NCBI RefSeq assembly: GCF_900129445.1
Contig: NZ_FQVT01000020.1
Location: 1-40,263, forward strand
DNA from: Salegentibacter echinorum
GTDB taxonomy: Bacteria > Bacteroidota > Bacteroidia > Flavobacteriales > Flavobacteriaceae
DNA: 40,263 bases
Direction: 5' to 3'
Shown here: piece after piece, positions 16,561 to 24,710 of the stretch
Layout: the number at the start of each line of letters is the position of its first letter
Numbering within the stretch: the first letter of the stretch is position 1
Position numbers and translations under genes: made by a program
The notes under the pieces: generated by a model
Told to the model about the DNA's origin: nothing
The model's database searches: none
Seen by the model: the letters and a program-made list of their open reading frames with translations, nothing else

Positions 16561-17607
16561 TTACTCCTCCCTCTTTCTTTTTTCATTAAACAAATTTAGC
16601 TTTTTAACCCAGCCGGTTTTTCGTTCTAACAAGAAGATATCTAAAAACAGCAAAAAGACTGCCAAACCTACAAACCATTGAAATTGAGATTCATAATCGG
16701 CATATTGTTTGGCTTCAAACTCTGTTTTTTCTATATTTAACAAGGCTTCCTTAACCTGTTCTGTCACCGTGCCAGTTACCTTGCCATCAAAGTAATCGCC
16801 GTTGGTGGTTCTGGCTATTTGTTTTAAGCTTTCGGTTTCTAATTTGGTAATTACCGTTTCGCCCTGCCTGTCTTTTTTATAATTTTGAACTACTCCATTT
16901 CTTTTTATTGGAATAGGGCCTCCTTTTGGTGTTCCTACCCCTATAGTGAAAATTTTAATTCCGGCTTCCTTGGCTTTTTGGGCCATATCTTCAACATTGC
17001 CTTCGTGATCTTCCCCATCGCTTAAAATAAACATCACCCGATTGGTTTTTTGGTCATCGTCAAAGAAATCGGTTGCCAGTTTTATCGCATCTCCAATAGC
17101 AGTACCCTGGGAGGAGATCATATTTGTATTAAGGCTTTGCAGGAACATTTTTGCCGAACCATAATCTGTGGTAATGGGTAACTGCGGAAAAGCGCTTCCT
17201 GCATAAGCGATAATTCCTACCCGGTCGCTGCCTAAATTTCCAATAATTTGGCGAACCAATTGTTTGGACTTTTCCAGCCTGTTAGGGGCAATATCTTCGG
17301 CGTCCATACTTTTGGAAACATCTATGGCAAAAACGATATCTACACCTTCCCGTTTTACGGTCTCCAGTTCTGAACCTATTTTTGGATTTACAAGACCAAT
17401 CACGATACCCGCCAGTGCGATAAGAAGGATTATTAATTTAAGAACAGGTTTAAATCTAGAGCGGTTAGGACTTAAATAGTTTAGAAGAGCCGGTTTTGCA
17501 AACCGGGAACGCGCCCGTCTCTGCCAAATCCTAAGAATAAGGTATAGCAAAATTACTACCGGTAATAGTAGTAATAACCACAAGTATATTTTTTCTTCTA
17601 ATATCAA
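16561..17607 (-). CDS. batB: BatB: membrane protein with von Willebrand A domain
   Basis: 348 residues. Two N-terminal membrane helices at about 8-27 and 55-73 are followed by a von Willebrand A domain at about 88-290 and a C-terminal helix near 309-328. The metal-binding MIDAS is complete: D96-x-S98-x-S100 (IDVSKSMDAED), Thr in SSQGTAIGDAI, Asp in FILSDGEDHEG. The only sensible start is the TTG at 17607-17605; an in-frame TAG lies two codons upstream and the next Met is residue 101. BatA ends 22 bp upstream. VWA domains with MIDAS bind partner proteins through a divalent ion, here probably in the Bat membrane complex. Confidence 0.87.
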   Translation of the reverse strand: MILEEKIYLWLLLLLPVVILLYLILRIWQRRARSRFAKPALLNYLSPNRSRFKPVLKLIILLIALAGIVIGLVNPKIGSELETVKREGVDIVFAIDVSKSMDAEDIAPNRLEKSKQLVRQIIGNLGSDRVGIIAYAGSAFPQLPITTDYGSAKMFLQSLNTNMISSQGTAIGDAIKLATDFFDDDQKTNRVMFILSDGEDHEGNVEDMAQKAKEAGIKIFTIGVGTPKGGPIPIKRNGVVQNYKKDRQGETVITKLETESLKQIARTTNGDYFDGKVTGTVTEQVKEALLNIEKTEFEAKQYADYESQFQWFVGLAVFLLFLDIFLLERKTGWVKKLNLFNEKRKREE

Positions 17608-17629
17608 AATCTAAACGCTGTTTCTACTT

Positions 17630-18634
17630 TTAAATAAAACTTCTAAACAAAGTGTACCTTAAGATAATGTCTAACATCAATAAGCCAAGTGCCAATAAAG
17701 CAAAAGGCCTAAACTTCTCATCATAGTTATAATATCTAAATTCCTCGATCTCCGATTTCTCCAGGCTGTCTATTTCTTCATAAATTTCTTCCAATTTCTC
17801 GTTATTGGTAGCCCTAAAGTATTTCCCACCGGTATCGGCAGCAATTTGCTGCAGTAATGCTTCGTCTATCTCTACTTTTTGCATTCCATATTGAAATCTT
17901 CCGTTGGGTAACATACCTACCGGCGATAATGCATTGCCGTTGCTTCCCACGCCAATAGTGTAGGTTTTAATATCGAACTCAACTGCGAGTTCGCTGGCAA
18001 TTTTCGGGTCAATAAATCCGGCATTATTTACTCCATCTGTTAGCAAAATAATCACCTTACTTTTGGCATCGCTATCTTTTAAACGATTTACCGAAGTAGC
18101 CAAACCAGAGCCTATTGCCGTCCCGCCCTGTAAAACGTTGTTGTATTCTATATCTTTTAATGCCCGGGATACTATACCTTTATCACTGGTAATTGGAGTT
18201 TTTGTAAAACTTTCACCGGCAAAAAGTACCAGTCCTATCCTATCGTTTGGTCGGTTTTCAACAAATTCAATCGCCACTTCTTTTACCGCTTCCAGCCTAT
18301 TGGGTTTAAAATCCCGCGCCAGCATACTGGCAGATAGGTCTATCGCCATTACGATGTCTATTCCTCGAACATTGCTGCTTTGCGTGGTAACATCTACCGT
18401 TCTTGGTCTTGCCATGGCTACTATTAGGAAAGCCAGGGCTAGCAAACGCAGTATAAAAAGCACCGGTTTTAGTTTAGCCAGGAGGGAAGACTTTACTTTA
18501 AAGCCTTTTAGACTCGATATTTTAAGCTCGGCAGACTGGCGTTTGCGCTTCCAAAAATACCAGGCAATAGCCGGTAGTAGCAAAAGCAACAACCAAAAGA
18601 ATCCCGGATTTTCAAATGTATAGTTTGCAAACAT
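17630..18634 (-). CDS. batA: BatA: membrane protein with von Willebrand A domain
   Basis: 334 residues. Helices at about 11-28 and 57-75 are followed by a von Willebrand A domain at about 90-290 with intact MIDAS (D99-x-S101-x-S103 in AIDLSASMLARDF, GGTAIGSGLA, LLTDGVNNAG), and a C-terminal helix at about 309-330. It is the paralogue of the next gene BatB. Its ATG shares one base with the stop of the preceding gene (TAATG), indicating tight coupling. Bat VWA proteins are thought to act with the MoxR ATPase, by analogy to MoxR/VWA chaperone-like pairs; the direct function is unproven. Confidence 0.9.
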   Translation of the reverse strand: MFANYTFENPGFFWLLLLLLPAIAWYFWKRKRQSAELKISSLKGFKVKSSLLAKLKPVLFILRLLALAFLIVAMARPRTVDVTTQSSNVRGIDIVMAIDLSASMLARDFKPNRLEAVKEVAIEFVENRPNDRIGLVLFAGESFTKTPITSDKGIVSRALKDIEYNNVLQGGTAIGSGLATSVNRLKDSDAKSKVIILLTDGVNNAGFIDPKIASELAVEFDIKTYTIGVGSNGNALSPVGMLPNGRFQYGMQKVEIDEALLQQIAADTGGKYFRATNNEKLEEIYEEIDSLEKSEIEEFRYYNYDEKFRPFALLALGLLMLDIILRYTLFRSFI

Positions 18635-20271
18635 TACTTAGCCTGTCTTTTTAATTCCACCGAATTTTCCATACGTCTGGAAATTTCTTCAGCATACTCA
18701 TCATCTTCATCAAAAACCATCATAATTTGTTGGAAGCCGCCGTTTTCACCAAAATTAAGAATGGCATATTCTTTTTTAATTGGGCCTTTGGTTACCGGAT
18801 TTTCCAAATCGAAAGTTCCAAAAACCTTAATTCCTTCTGCGTTGTTGAGGGTGGTGAACTTTTCTTCTTTCATAATAATATTCTTCGCTCCCTGGGCTTC
18901 CAGATTTTCATAAATTCCATCTACCGCTTTTTCAAGCTTAAAGTTACTTTTCTGGCTTACCGGGCCGGTAATTAGAAGCGTATAAAAATTGCTCTCCAGG
19001 CTGCCATAGGCAAAGCTTTCGCTTCCTAAAAGCATTTGTTGTAACTCCTCATTTCTTGGCACCTCTTTTCTTATTAAGACTTTTGGCGTTGTGATGTTTA
19101 CCGGTGGGGTGCCATATTCACTTCTTATCCAATCTCCCTCCAGTAACTCCATAGTTGGATGTCCTAAAAGATTATCTTTTACGTAGGTGAAACCTTTGGT
19201 GTTTACCAATATGACCACGGCTACGAGCACGACAACCAGAACGCCGGCTACTGCGGCAATTACCCGGTTTCTTCTTCTTTTTTGAAGTTTCTCCCTGCGG
19301 TATTTTTCATCTTTCATCAACTCTTCTTCCGTAGGTTCAGGTACTACCTGCCTAACGTCTTTAATGAGATGTTCTATTTTTTTACGATCACTTTTGGCGG
19401 TAATTACATCTGGCCGGGAGTTTGCGAATTTAGCTAAATCGGCCCGACGTAAAATAAGCTGTAAATCCTGTACTGACTTGTCTTTTAAACTAAGGTCACC
19501 GGCCTCTTTTCTAAGTTCTAAATAAGTAATTAATTCTGAAGTAGTACTTTCTAAAGCCCTATCGTAAATTTTCCTATCTAAATATTTTCTAATGGAAAAA
19601 GTGAGCTGGGAATAGTATTCTTTTACTTCTTTGTCTTCCAGAAGCGAGGAGTTGTCCAGCTGCTGTAAAGCCAACATTGCCTGTTCGTAAGGTGGTAACT
19701 CTGGTTCGGCTTCTTTTTTCTTTTTTCTTCTTCTCAAAAGGTAAAAAACAATCCCGAGTACTAATAAAAATGCGATTAGCCACCAGACCCAGGTGGGAAT
19801 GCTAAAAGCTTCCGGTACTTTTACAGCCGGTTTAATGGGATACATTTTCTGTCGGCTGGTGTCAACTTTTACATTAGCGACTTCTACCAGGAAAGAATCT
19901 GTTTGGAACTGCCTATCCTGAATAATTACTTTTTGCTGCGGAATGCTATAACTTCCCGAGTCAAACTGAGTGAGCTTGTATTTCTTTAATAATTTAAAGC
20001 GGTCTTCAATTTTAGTGGTATCGGCACCCAGGGATTCCACCATTTCCATAGGGTTAAAAGTTTGTCCTTCCGGAAAAACCACGAGTTTAGTAGAATCGGT
20101 TTCTACTTCTATATTGTAGGTTATTTGCTCGCCTATTTTAATTTCAGAAGAATCAATAGAGGCTTTCACTACACTTTCCTGGGCAAGCGTGGAAAAAGAC
20201 AGCAATATAAAAAGCAGAAGAAAAACTTCCGCTTTAAAACCCTGTATTGATGCTGAAATCCTAGTATTCAT
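18634..20271 (-). CDS. BatD-like membrane protein of the Bat operon with an extra C-terminal domain
   Basis: 545 residues from ATG 20271; a TTG nine codons upstream lies inside the preceding gene and is less likely. A signal peptide (residues about 10-31) is followed by a BatD-like beta domain at about 34-150 (KASIDSSEIKIGEQITYNIEVETD). A membrane helix (WVWWLIAFLLVLGIVFYLL), then a cytoplasmic helical region (PPYEQAMLALQQLDN...YYSQLTFSIRKYLDRKIYDR), resemble the small DUF4381-type proteins of other Bat operons. A second helix near 340-358 (VIAAVAGVLVVVLVAVVILV) leads to a C-terminal domain of about 185 residues that I cannot assign. It starts one base after the DUF58 stop. Confidence 0.78.
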   Translation of the reverse strand: MNTRISASIQGFKAEVFLLLFILLSFSTLAQESVVKASIDSSEIKIGEQITYNIEVETDSTKLVVFPEGQTFNPMEMVESLGADTTKIEDRFKLLKKYKLTQFDSGSYSIPQQKVIIQDRQFQTDSFLVEVANVKVDTSRQKMYPIKPAVKVPEAFSIPTWVWWLIAFLLVLGIVFYLLRRRKKKKEAEPELPPYEQAMLALQQLDNSSLLEDKEVKEYYSQLTFSIRKYLDRKIYDRALESTTSELITYLELRKEAGDLSLKDKSVQDLQLILRRADLAKFANSRPDVITAKSDRKKIEHLIKDVRQVVPEPTEEELMKDEKYRREKLQKRRRNRVIAAVAGVLVVVLVAVVILVNTKGFTYVKDNLLGHPTMELLEGDWIRSEYGTPPVNITTPKVLIRKEVPRNEELQQMLLGSESFAYGSLESNFYTLLITGPVSQKSNFKLEKAVDGIYENLEAQGAKNIIMKEEKFTTLNNAEGIKVFGTFDLENPVTKGPIKKEYAILNFGENGGFQQIMMVFDEDDEYAEEISRRMENSVELKRQAK

Positions 20272-20272
20272 T

Positions 20273-21139
20273 TTAACCTCTTCTTTTAAAATAACCAAGT
20301 AATTTTTTCACGTAACTTTCATCTACGCGGTTATTAATTACACCGGCTCCGCTTAAATTGAAACTTTCGTGAAAATATGCAGTATTTTCCAGGTAATGCG
20401 CGGCATAATTTTTTCGCACCGATTTTGAACCTGTATTTACCATAATTGTTTCGCCGGTCTCATCATCTAACATAGGCACTAATCCTAAATTTGGGATTTT
20501 TTCTTCGGCAGTGTCATAAACCCTAATTCCAGTGACATCGTGTTTGTTGCCGGCTATTTTTAGCGACTGCTGGTAATCCCTGTCCATAAAATCTGAAAGA
20601 ATAAACACAATGGTTTTTTTCTTCATCACATTAGAAAGGTACTTTATGGCGGCAGTAATATCTGTTTTTTTAGATTCGGGTTTAAATTCTATAAGCTCCC
20701 TTATAATTCGCAGCACGTGAAACCTTCCTTTTTTGGGCGGGATATAAAGCTCTATTTTATCTGAAAACAACATAAGCCCAATCTTATCGTTGTTTTTGGT
20801 AGCCGAAAAAGCCAGAGTAGCGGCAATTTCTGTAATAACCTCTTTTTTAAGTTGATCCTGTGTTCCAAAAAGCCCTGAGCCAGAAACATCTACCATTAGC
20901 ATCATGGTAAGTTCACGTTCTTCCTCAAAAACTTTTATAAACGGCTCATTGTAGCGGGCGGTAACGTTCCAATCTATATTTCTAACATCATCGCCAAATT
21001 GGTATTGTCTAACCTCGCTAAAAGTCATCCCGCGACCTTTAAAAGTAGAATGATATTCCCCGCCAAATACGTCGTCACTTAAACGCCGGGTCTTTATTTC
21101 AATCTTTCTTACTTTTTTTAAAAGCTCTTTGGTATCCAT
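20273..21139 (-). CDS. DUF58 domain protein of the MoxR/Bat operon
   Basis: 288 residues, cytoplasmic, no signal. The DUF58 signature is near 35-55 (GRGMTFSEVRQYQFGDDVRNIDWNVTAR). A von Willebrand-like fold follows with MVDVSGSG near 88 and VFILSDFMDRDY near 176, giving a MIDAS-like D-x-S-x-S. DUF58 proteins are almost always encoded right after MoxR ATPases and are presumed partners of them. MoxR ends 118 bp upstream, with a CAGT-rich repeat in the gap. The next gene starts one base after its stop. Confidence 0.9.
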   Translation of the reverse strand: MDTKELLKKVRKIEIKTRRLSDDVFGGEYHSTFKGRGMTFSEVRQYQFGDDVRNIDWNVTARYNEPFIKVFEEERELTMMLMVDVSGSGLFGTQDQLKKEVITEIAATLAFSATKNNDKIGLMLFSDKIELYIPPKKGRFHVLRIIRELIEFKPESKKTDITAAIKYLSNVMKKKTIVFILSDFMDRDYQQSLKIAGNKHDVTGIRVYDTAEEKIPNLGLVPMLDDETGETIMVNTGSKSVRKNYAAHYLENTAYFHESFNLSGAGVINNRVDESYVKKLLGYFKRRG

Positions 21140-21145
21140 CTTTTT

Positions 21146-21240
21146 CAGTGGGCAGTTTTCAGTCTCAGTGTTCAGTAGGCAGTCTCAGTGAGCAGTTTCA
21201 GTATGCAGTATTTGGCGAACAAAAACCTGACTGCCCACTG
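21146..21240. repeat. CAGT-rich repeat with 11-bp inverted ends inside the Bat operon
   Basis: CAGTGGGCAGT (21146-21156) and ACTGCCCACTG (21230-21240) are exact reverse complements. The DNA between them is a degenerate run of CAGT, TCAGT and GCAGT words. It fills the gap between moxR and the DUF58 gene. Similar GCAGTAGGCAGT runs are known scattered through Bacteroidota genomes (from memory). Confidence 0.5.
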
Positions 21241-21257
21241 CGACTGCTTACTTACTT

Positions 21258-22259
21258 CTACGGAACTTCAATCTCATTCACAATTTTGTGTACAATATCT
21301 TCAGAAGTGATACTTTCTGCTTCGGCTTCGTAGGTGATTCCAACCCTGTGACGCAGTACATCTAGCACAACCGCTCTTACATCTTCTGGAATCACGTAAC
21401 CACGGCGTTTTATAAACGCATAACATTTTGAAGCTCTCGCAAGGTTAATACTACCTCTGGGGGAGGCGCCAAAACTAATGAGCGGTTTAAGATCTTTAAG
21501 ATTATAATTTTCAGGCTCACGGGTAGCAAAAATAATATCGAGAATGTATTTTTCAATCTTTTCATCCATATAAACCTCTCGTGCTGCCTGTTGTGCCCTT
21601 AAAATTTGTTCTAAGCTCACCACGGGATTTACCTTAGGAAATTCCCCCTTTAGATTGGCGCGCATAATTAATTGCTCGTCATTGATTTCTGGATAATCAA
21701 TCACTGTTTTAAGCATAAAACGATCCACCTGGGCTTCGGGTAATGGATAGGTTCCCTCTTGTTCTACCGGGTTCTGGGTTGCCATTACCAGGAAAGGTTT
21801 ATCGAGCATAAAAGTATCATCCCCTATAGTCACCTGTTTTTCCTGCATTGCCTCCAATAAAGCAGATTGTACTTTGGCGGGTGCCCGGTTAATCTCATCG
21901 GCGAGTACAAAGTTGGCGAAAATAGGACCCTTTTTAATGCTAAAATCACTTACCTTCATATTGTAAATGAGCGTACCAACAACATCGGCCGGTAAAAGAT
22001 CTGGTGTGAATTGTATTCTGCTAAAGCTACCGTGAACAGCCTGGGAAAGCGTGTTGATAGCCAGGGTTTTTGCCAGTCCCGGAACACCTTCCAGTAGAAT
22101 GTGTCCCTGCCCCAACAAGCCAATAAGCAAGCGTTCCATCATATGCTTTTGCCCTACAATCACTTTATTAACTTCGGTGTTTAGTAGGTCAACAAAAGCA
22201 CTTTCCCTCTCTATTTTTTCATTTAAACTTGCAATATCTACAGAGGAGTTATTATCCAT
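21258..22259 (-). CDS. moxR: MoxR family AAA+ ATPase
   Basis: 333 residues. Walker A is EGVPGLAKT at 57-65; Walker B is VLADEINRAP near 117; the sensor segment is MATQNPVEQEGTYPLPEAQVDRFM near 167-190; the lid domain has GASPRGSINLARA near 269. These are all MoxR hallmarks. MoxR ATPases are chaperone-like and act with VWA-domain partners, here presumably the DUF58 protein, BatA and BatB encoded just downstream. It is the first gene of the operon. No clean TAnnTTTG was found directly upstream, and a 580-bp gap with repeats precedes it. Confidence 0.94.
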   Translation of the reverse strand: MDNNSSVDIASLNEKIERESAFVDLLNTEVNKVIVGQKHMMERLLIGLLGQGHILLEGVPGLAKTLAINTLSQAVHGSFSRIQFTPDLLPADVVGTLIYNMKVSDFSIKKGPIFANFVLADEINRAPAKVQSALLEAMQEKQVTIGDDTFMLDKPFLVMATQNPVEQEGTYPLPEAQVDRFMLKTVIDYPEINDEQLIMRANLKGEFPKVNPVVSLEQILRAQQAAREVYMDEKIEKYILDIIFATREPENYNLKDLKPLISFGASPRGSINLARASKCYAFIKRRGYVIPEDVRAVVLDVLRHRVGITYEAEAESITSEDIVHKIVNEIEVP

Positions 22260-22509
22260 AATGTTATACGTATTTAGAACCTTAAAATAGTGCCTGCAAA
22301 TTGGAAAATTATTAGCGTCTATGCTGTTAATGTATGGTTAAAAAACAAAAAGTTAACCTATTTACGGCTGAGCTTTTTTATAAAATGAATTTTTATGATT
22401 ATTCCAAATGTTTTTTGAGAATCTGAAAAATATTAGGCAAATAAAAGCTTTTTATGATTAAATATTATTGGTTAATTATCAATTTTTATTTGAAAACTTT
22501 TGTCAAAAA
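22260..22509. other. Upstream region of moxR, no gene seen
   Basis: About 250 bp of AT-rich DNA between the moxR start and the first repeat unit. It should hold the Bat operon promoter, but no exact -7 box was found. Nothing else was recognised. Confidence 0.4.
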
Positions 22510-22687
22510 GCCACCAAGGCACGAAAGACATTAAGATTCACTAAGATATTTTTATTTGGTACCTTTCTTGGTGTTTTGGAGTCTTGGTGGCTACAGCCGA
22601 AGACTCGGTTTTTTGCCACTAAGACACAAAGTCACGAAAATTCACTAAGATATTTTTAATTGGCGCCTTTTTTGGGGTCTTGGTGGC
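22510..22687 (+). repeat. Left repeat dimer flanking the GxxExxY gene
   Basis: Two related units, L1 22510-22591 and L2 22615-22687. Each opens GCCACYAAG.CAC.AAG, has a central TTCACTAAGATATTTTTA, and closes TCTTGGTGGC, so each unit is an imperfect palindrome. They are joined by a short linker holding the hairpin CCGA-AGAC-TCGG. A partial third copy (ACAAAGATTCACTAA) lies at about 22718-22733. The same dimer recurs at 23292-23475 in the same orientation. Confidence 0.8.
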
Positions 22688-22815
22688 TTTATACAGAAGT
22701 TCAGTTTTTTTATTAAGCTACAAAGATTCACTAAATAGTTCAGATTATTGCGTTTTGGTTACTGCAATTAATTGCCATTTAAAATAATAATTATCAAGTT
22801 TTAAACTAATATTTC

Positions 22816-22828
22816 GTAGTTTGATTTA
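22816..22828 (+). repeat. 13-bp direct repeat, left copy (GTAGTTTGATTTA)
   Basis: Exact match to 23235-23247, which overlaps the stop codon of the GxxExxY gene. The left copy lies 13 bp before the gene's ATG. The two copies bracket the coding sequence. Confidence 0.55.
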
Positions 22829-22841
22829 ATATTCGAACACT

Positions 22842-23243
22842 ATGAAAAATAGTAAATATGAACCTATTCCGCAAAACCTGGATAGAATAGCAAAGAAGAT
22901 AGTTGATTCGGCATATACCGTTCACTCTAAATTAGGTCCCGGATTATTAGAAAAAGTTTACGAAGCTTGTTTTTGCTATGAATTGGGAAAAAGGAATTTA
23001 AATTATAAACGACAGGTTGTGGTGCCCATAGTTTATGATAATTTAATTTTTAAAGAAGGATTAAGGTTAGACGTAATTGTTGAAGACTCTATAATTTGTG
23101 AATTAAAGGCGTTGGATAATGTAAACCCTGTGTGGGAGGCGCAATTATTAAGTCATCTGAAGTTAACTGAAAATAGACTGGGGTTTCTCATAAATTTTAA
23201 TGTGCCAAAAATTAAAAATGGTATTCGACGTTTTGTAGTTTGA
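22842..23243 (+). CDS. GxxExxY protein, PD-(D/E)XK nuclease-like
   Basis: 133 residues. The naming motif is present in LGPGLLEKVYEACFCYEL (G..E..Y at about 33-40). The later part has a PD-(D/E)XK-like core: LRLDVIVEDSIICELKAL, with D near 79 and E-x-K near 88-90, then a Q-hydrophobic helix (WEAQLLSHLKLTENRLGFLINF). The family is widespread in Bacteroidota and its function is not established; a nuclease fold is inferred from the motif. No partner gene shares its operon. It is framed by two repeat dimers and a 13-bp direct repeat, suggesting that gene and repeats travel or amplify together. Confidence 0.85.
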   Translation: MKNSKYEPIPQNLDRIAKKIVDSAYTVHSKLGPGLLEKVYEACFCYELGKRNLNYKRQVVVPIVYDNLIFKEGLRLDVIVEDSIICELKALDNVNPVWEAQLLSHLKLTENRLGFLINFNVPKIKNGIRRFVV

Positions 23244-23247
23244 TTTA
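23235..23247 (+). repeat. 13-bp direct repeat, right copy (GTAGTTTGATTTA)
   Basis: Covers the last two codons and the stop of the GxxExxY gene and four bases beyond. Identical to 22816-22828. Confidence 0.55.
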
Positions 23248-23291
23248 CCAAACCAATATTAGCGTCCTGATAGATATTGTGTTTGAAATTT

Positions 23292-23475
23292 GCCACCAAG
23301 CCACAAAAGGCACAAAGATTCACTAAGATTTTTTTACTTGGTGCTTTTCCTGATGTTTTGGGATCTTGATAGCTACCGCCGAAGAATCGGGTTTTACCAC
23401 TAAGACACAAAGTCGCAAAAATTCACAAAGATATTTTTACCTGGTGCCTTCTTGGTGTTTTAGAGTCTTGGTGGT
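23292..23475 (+). repeat. Right repeat dimer flanking the GxxExxY gene
   Basis: Units R1 23292-23373 and R2 23396-23475 correspond to L1 and L2: same opening (GCCACCAAG in R1, ACCACTAAG in R2), same TTCAC.AAGAT core, and a closing TCTTGGTGG in R2 that is degenerate (TCTTGATAGC) in R1. The linker has CCGA-AGAA-TCGG where the left dimer has CCGA-AGAC-TCGG. R1 and L1 are both 82 bp. Confidence 0.8.
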
Positions 23476-23533
23476 TACACCCGGCTAAAGTTTAGGCCTT
23501 AAAAAGCAATGTGTTCATTCTCTTTTAATTGGT

Positions 23534-23541
23534 TAAATTTG
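23534..23541 (+). promoter_or_regulatory. Bacteroidota -7 box before the AlbA_2 gene
   Basis: TAAATTTG, exact TAnnTTTG, 32 bp before the ATG at 23574. No obvious -33 TTTG. It would drive the AlbA_2 and phosphatase gene pair. Confidence 0.4.
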
Positions 23542-23573
23542 AAGATGTTTTTATTCAGAATTTTGCACCTTAA

Positions 23574-24710
23574 ATGATTAACAAACGACTTTTAATTAAA
23601 AATTTGCTTGCCCATAATGACGAAAACAGTTTTTACGACAAAAAACTGAAGCTGAATATTGGGGAAAAAGAAGGAAAGGCCAAGTTTTTAAAACACGTTT
23701 GTGCCCTCTCCAATTCCAATCCGCAGAACAATTCCTATATCGTGATTGGCGTTCAGGATGAAGACAATAAGATCGTTGGCACCGATTTTTTTGATGATAG
23801 TAAAATTCAAAACCTTGTAAATGCTTATTTAAGTAATGCACCACTTATTTCTTATGCTAATATTCCGTTTCCACACTTGCCAGGCCATTTGGTGGTAGGC
23901 CTGGTAAGCATTAGGCCTAATCACGGGAAAATTTGCTCCCTAAAAAAGAATATTTGGAAATATTATGGTGGCTCGGTTTTTTTTAGGGATGGCAGTATGA
24001 GTATGCCTAAAGTTTTTGATATTGAAGTGGCCAATGTAAACTCGGCAATAGTAGATTCTATAGAAAAGCATTCGCATAATAATATCGAATTAACCTTAGA
24101 TGGCGTTTTCGATTTTTTTAAAAAACGAAAAGATTTCCATCCCAATTATAAAGTCTTTAAAGAGTATTTTGTAGTGTGTTGGGCAGGTAAGAAGAAAAAA
24201 ACTAAAAATGGAACCTTTTATTCCCGGGTAGATATAGAATTAATCAATGAGCAGGTGAAGTTGTTTTATTCAGACCTGGACCAGGTGAGTATAAGCCTTA
24301 CCAACGATAAATTCACCATTTTAGAATATGTGCATTTGGGTCTTTACGATAAATATGAATATTATCCTTTGGAAGAAGTGGTTATAAATTTTAAGGATAA
24401 TGTGAGTTACGATATTGAAAGTAAGTTGTTATTTGAGGCACCACATTTCGACAAAAAAACGCTGTATCATATTTATAATATCAATGATAAACTGGTGGAA
24501 CGCTTAAAAAAGAAACTTCCGCTCGATAAGCAACAAGCTAAAGATCTTAATAATTTACCTTCTACTTATTTGCTTTGTTATTTGAATAATTTTGAACAGG
24601 CGATTGGTAGGCTGGAGGCGGCGAAACCGTATTTAAAAGATTATAGTGAGGAAGTTTATAGTAAGTATAAAGAAAGTATGCGAATTTTAAGAAAAGTAAA
24701 ATATAATTAG
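23574..24710 (+). CDS. AlbA_2/Schlafen-type domain protein
   Basis: 378 residues, soluble. The N-terminal 150 residues fit the AlbA_2 (Schlafen DNA/RNA-binding) domain: FYDKKLKLNIGEKEGKAKFLKHVCALSNS at about 20-48, then the hallmark SYIVIGVQDEDNKIVGTD at about 54-71, and a late VFFRDGSMSMP near 137. The remaining ~230 residues do not look like the ATPase or winged-helix parts common in this family, and I cannot assign them; they end in a charged helical segment. The phosphatase gene's ATG follows the TAG with no gap, so the two are translationally coupled. The substrate is unknown. Confidence 0.8.
   Translation: MINKRLLIKNLLAHNDENSFYDKKLKLNIGEKEGKAKFLKHVCALSNSNPQNNSYIVIGVQDEDNKIVGTDFFDDSKIQNLVNAYLSNAPLISYANIPFPHLPGHLVVGLVSIRPNHGKICSLKKNIWKYYGGSVFFRDGSMSMPKVFDIEVANVNSAIVDSIEKHSHNNIELTLDGVFDFFKKRKDFHPNYKVFKEYFVVCWAGKKKKTKNGTFYSRVDIELINEQVKLFYSDLDQVSISLTNDKFTILEYVHLGLYDKYEYYPLEEVVINFKDNVSYDIESKLLFEAPHFDKKTLYHIYNINDKLVERLKKKLPLDKQQAKDLNNLPSTYLLCYLNNFEQAIGRLEAAKPYLKDYSEEVYSKYKESMRILRKVKYN

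Noticed and set aside
22510-23475. CRISPR array
   Set aside because: Only four to five imperfect ~80-bp units, no uniform spacers, no cas genes, and a real gene in the middle.
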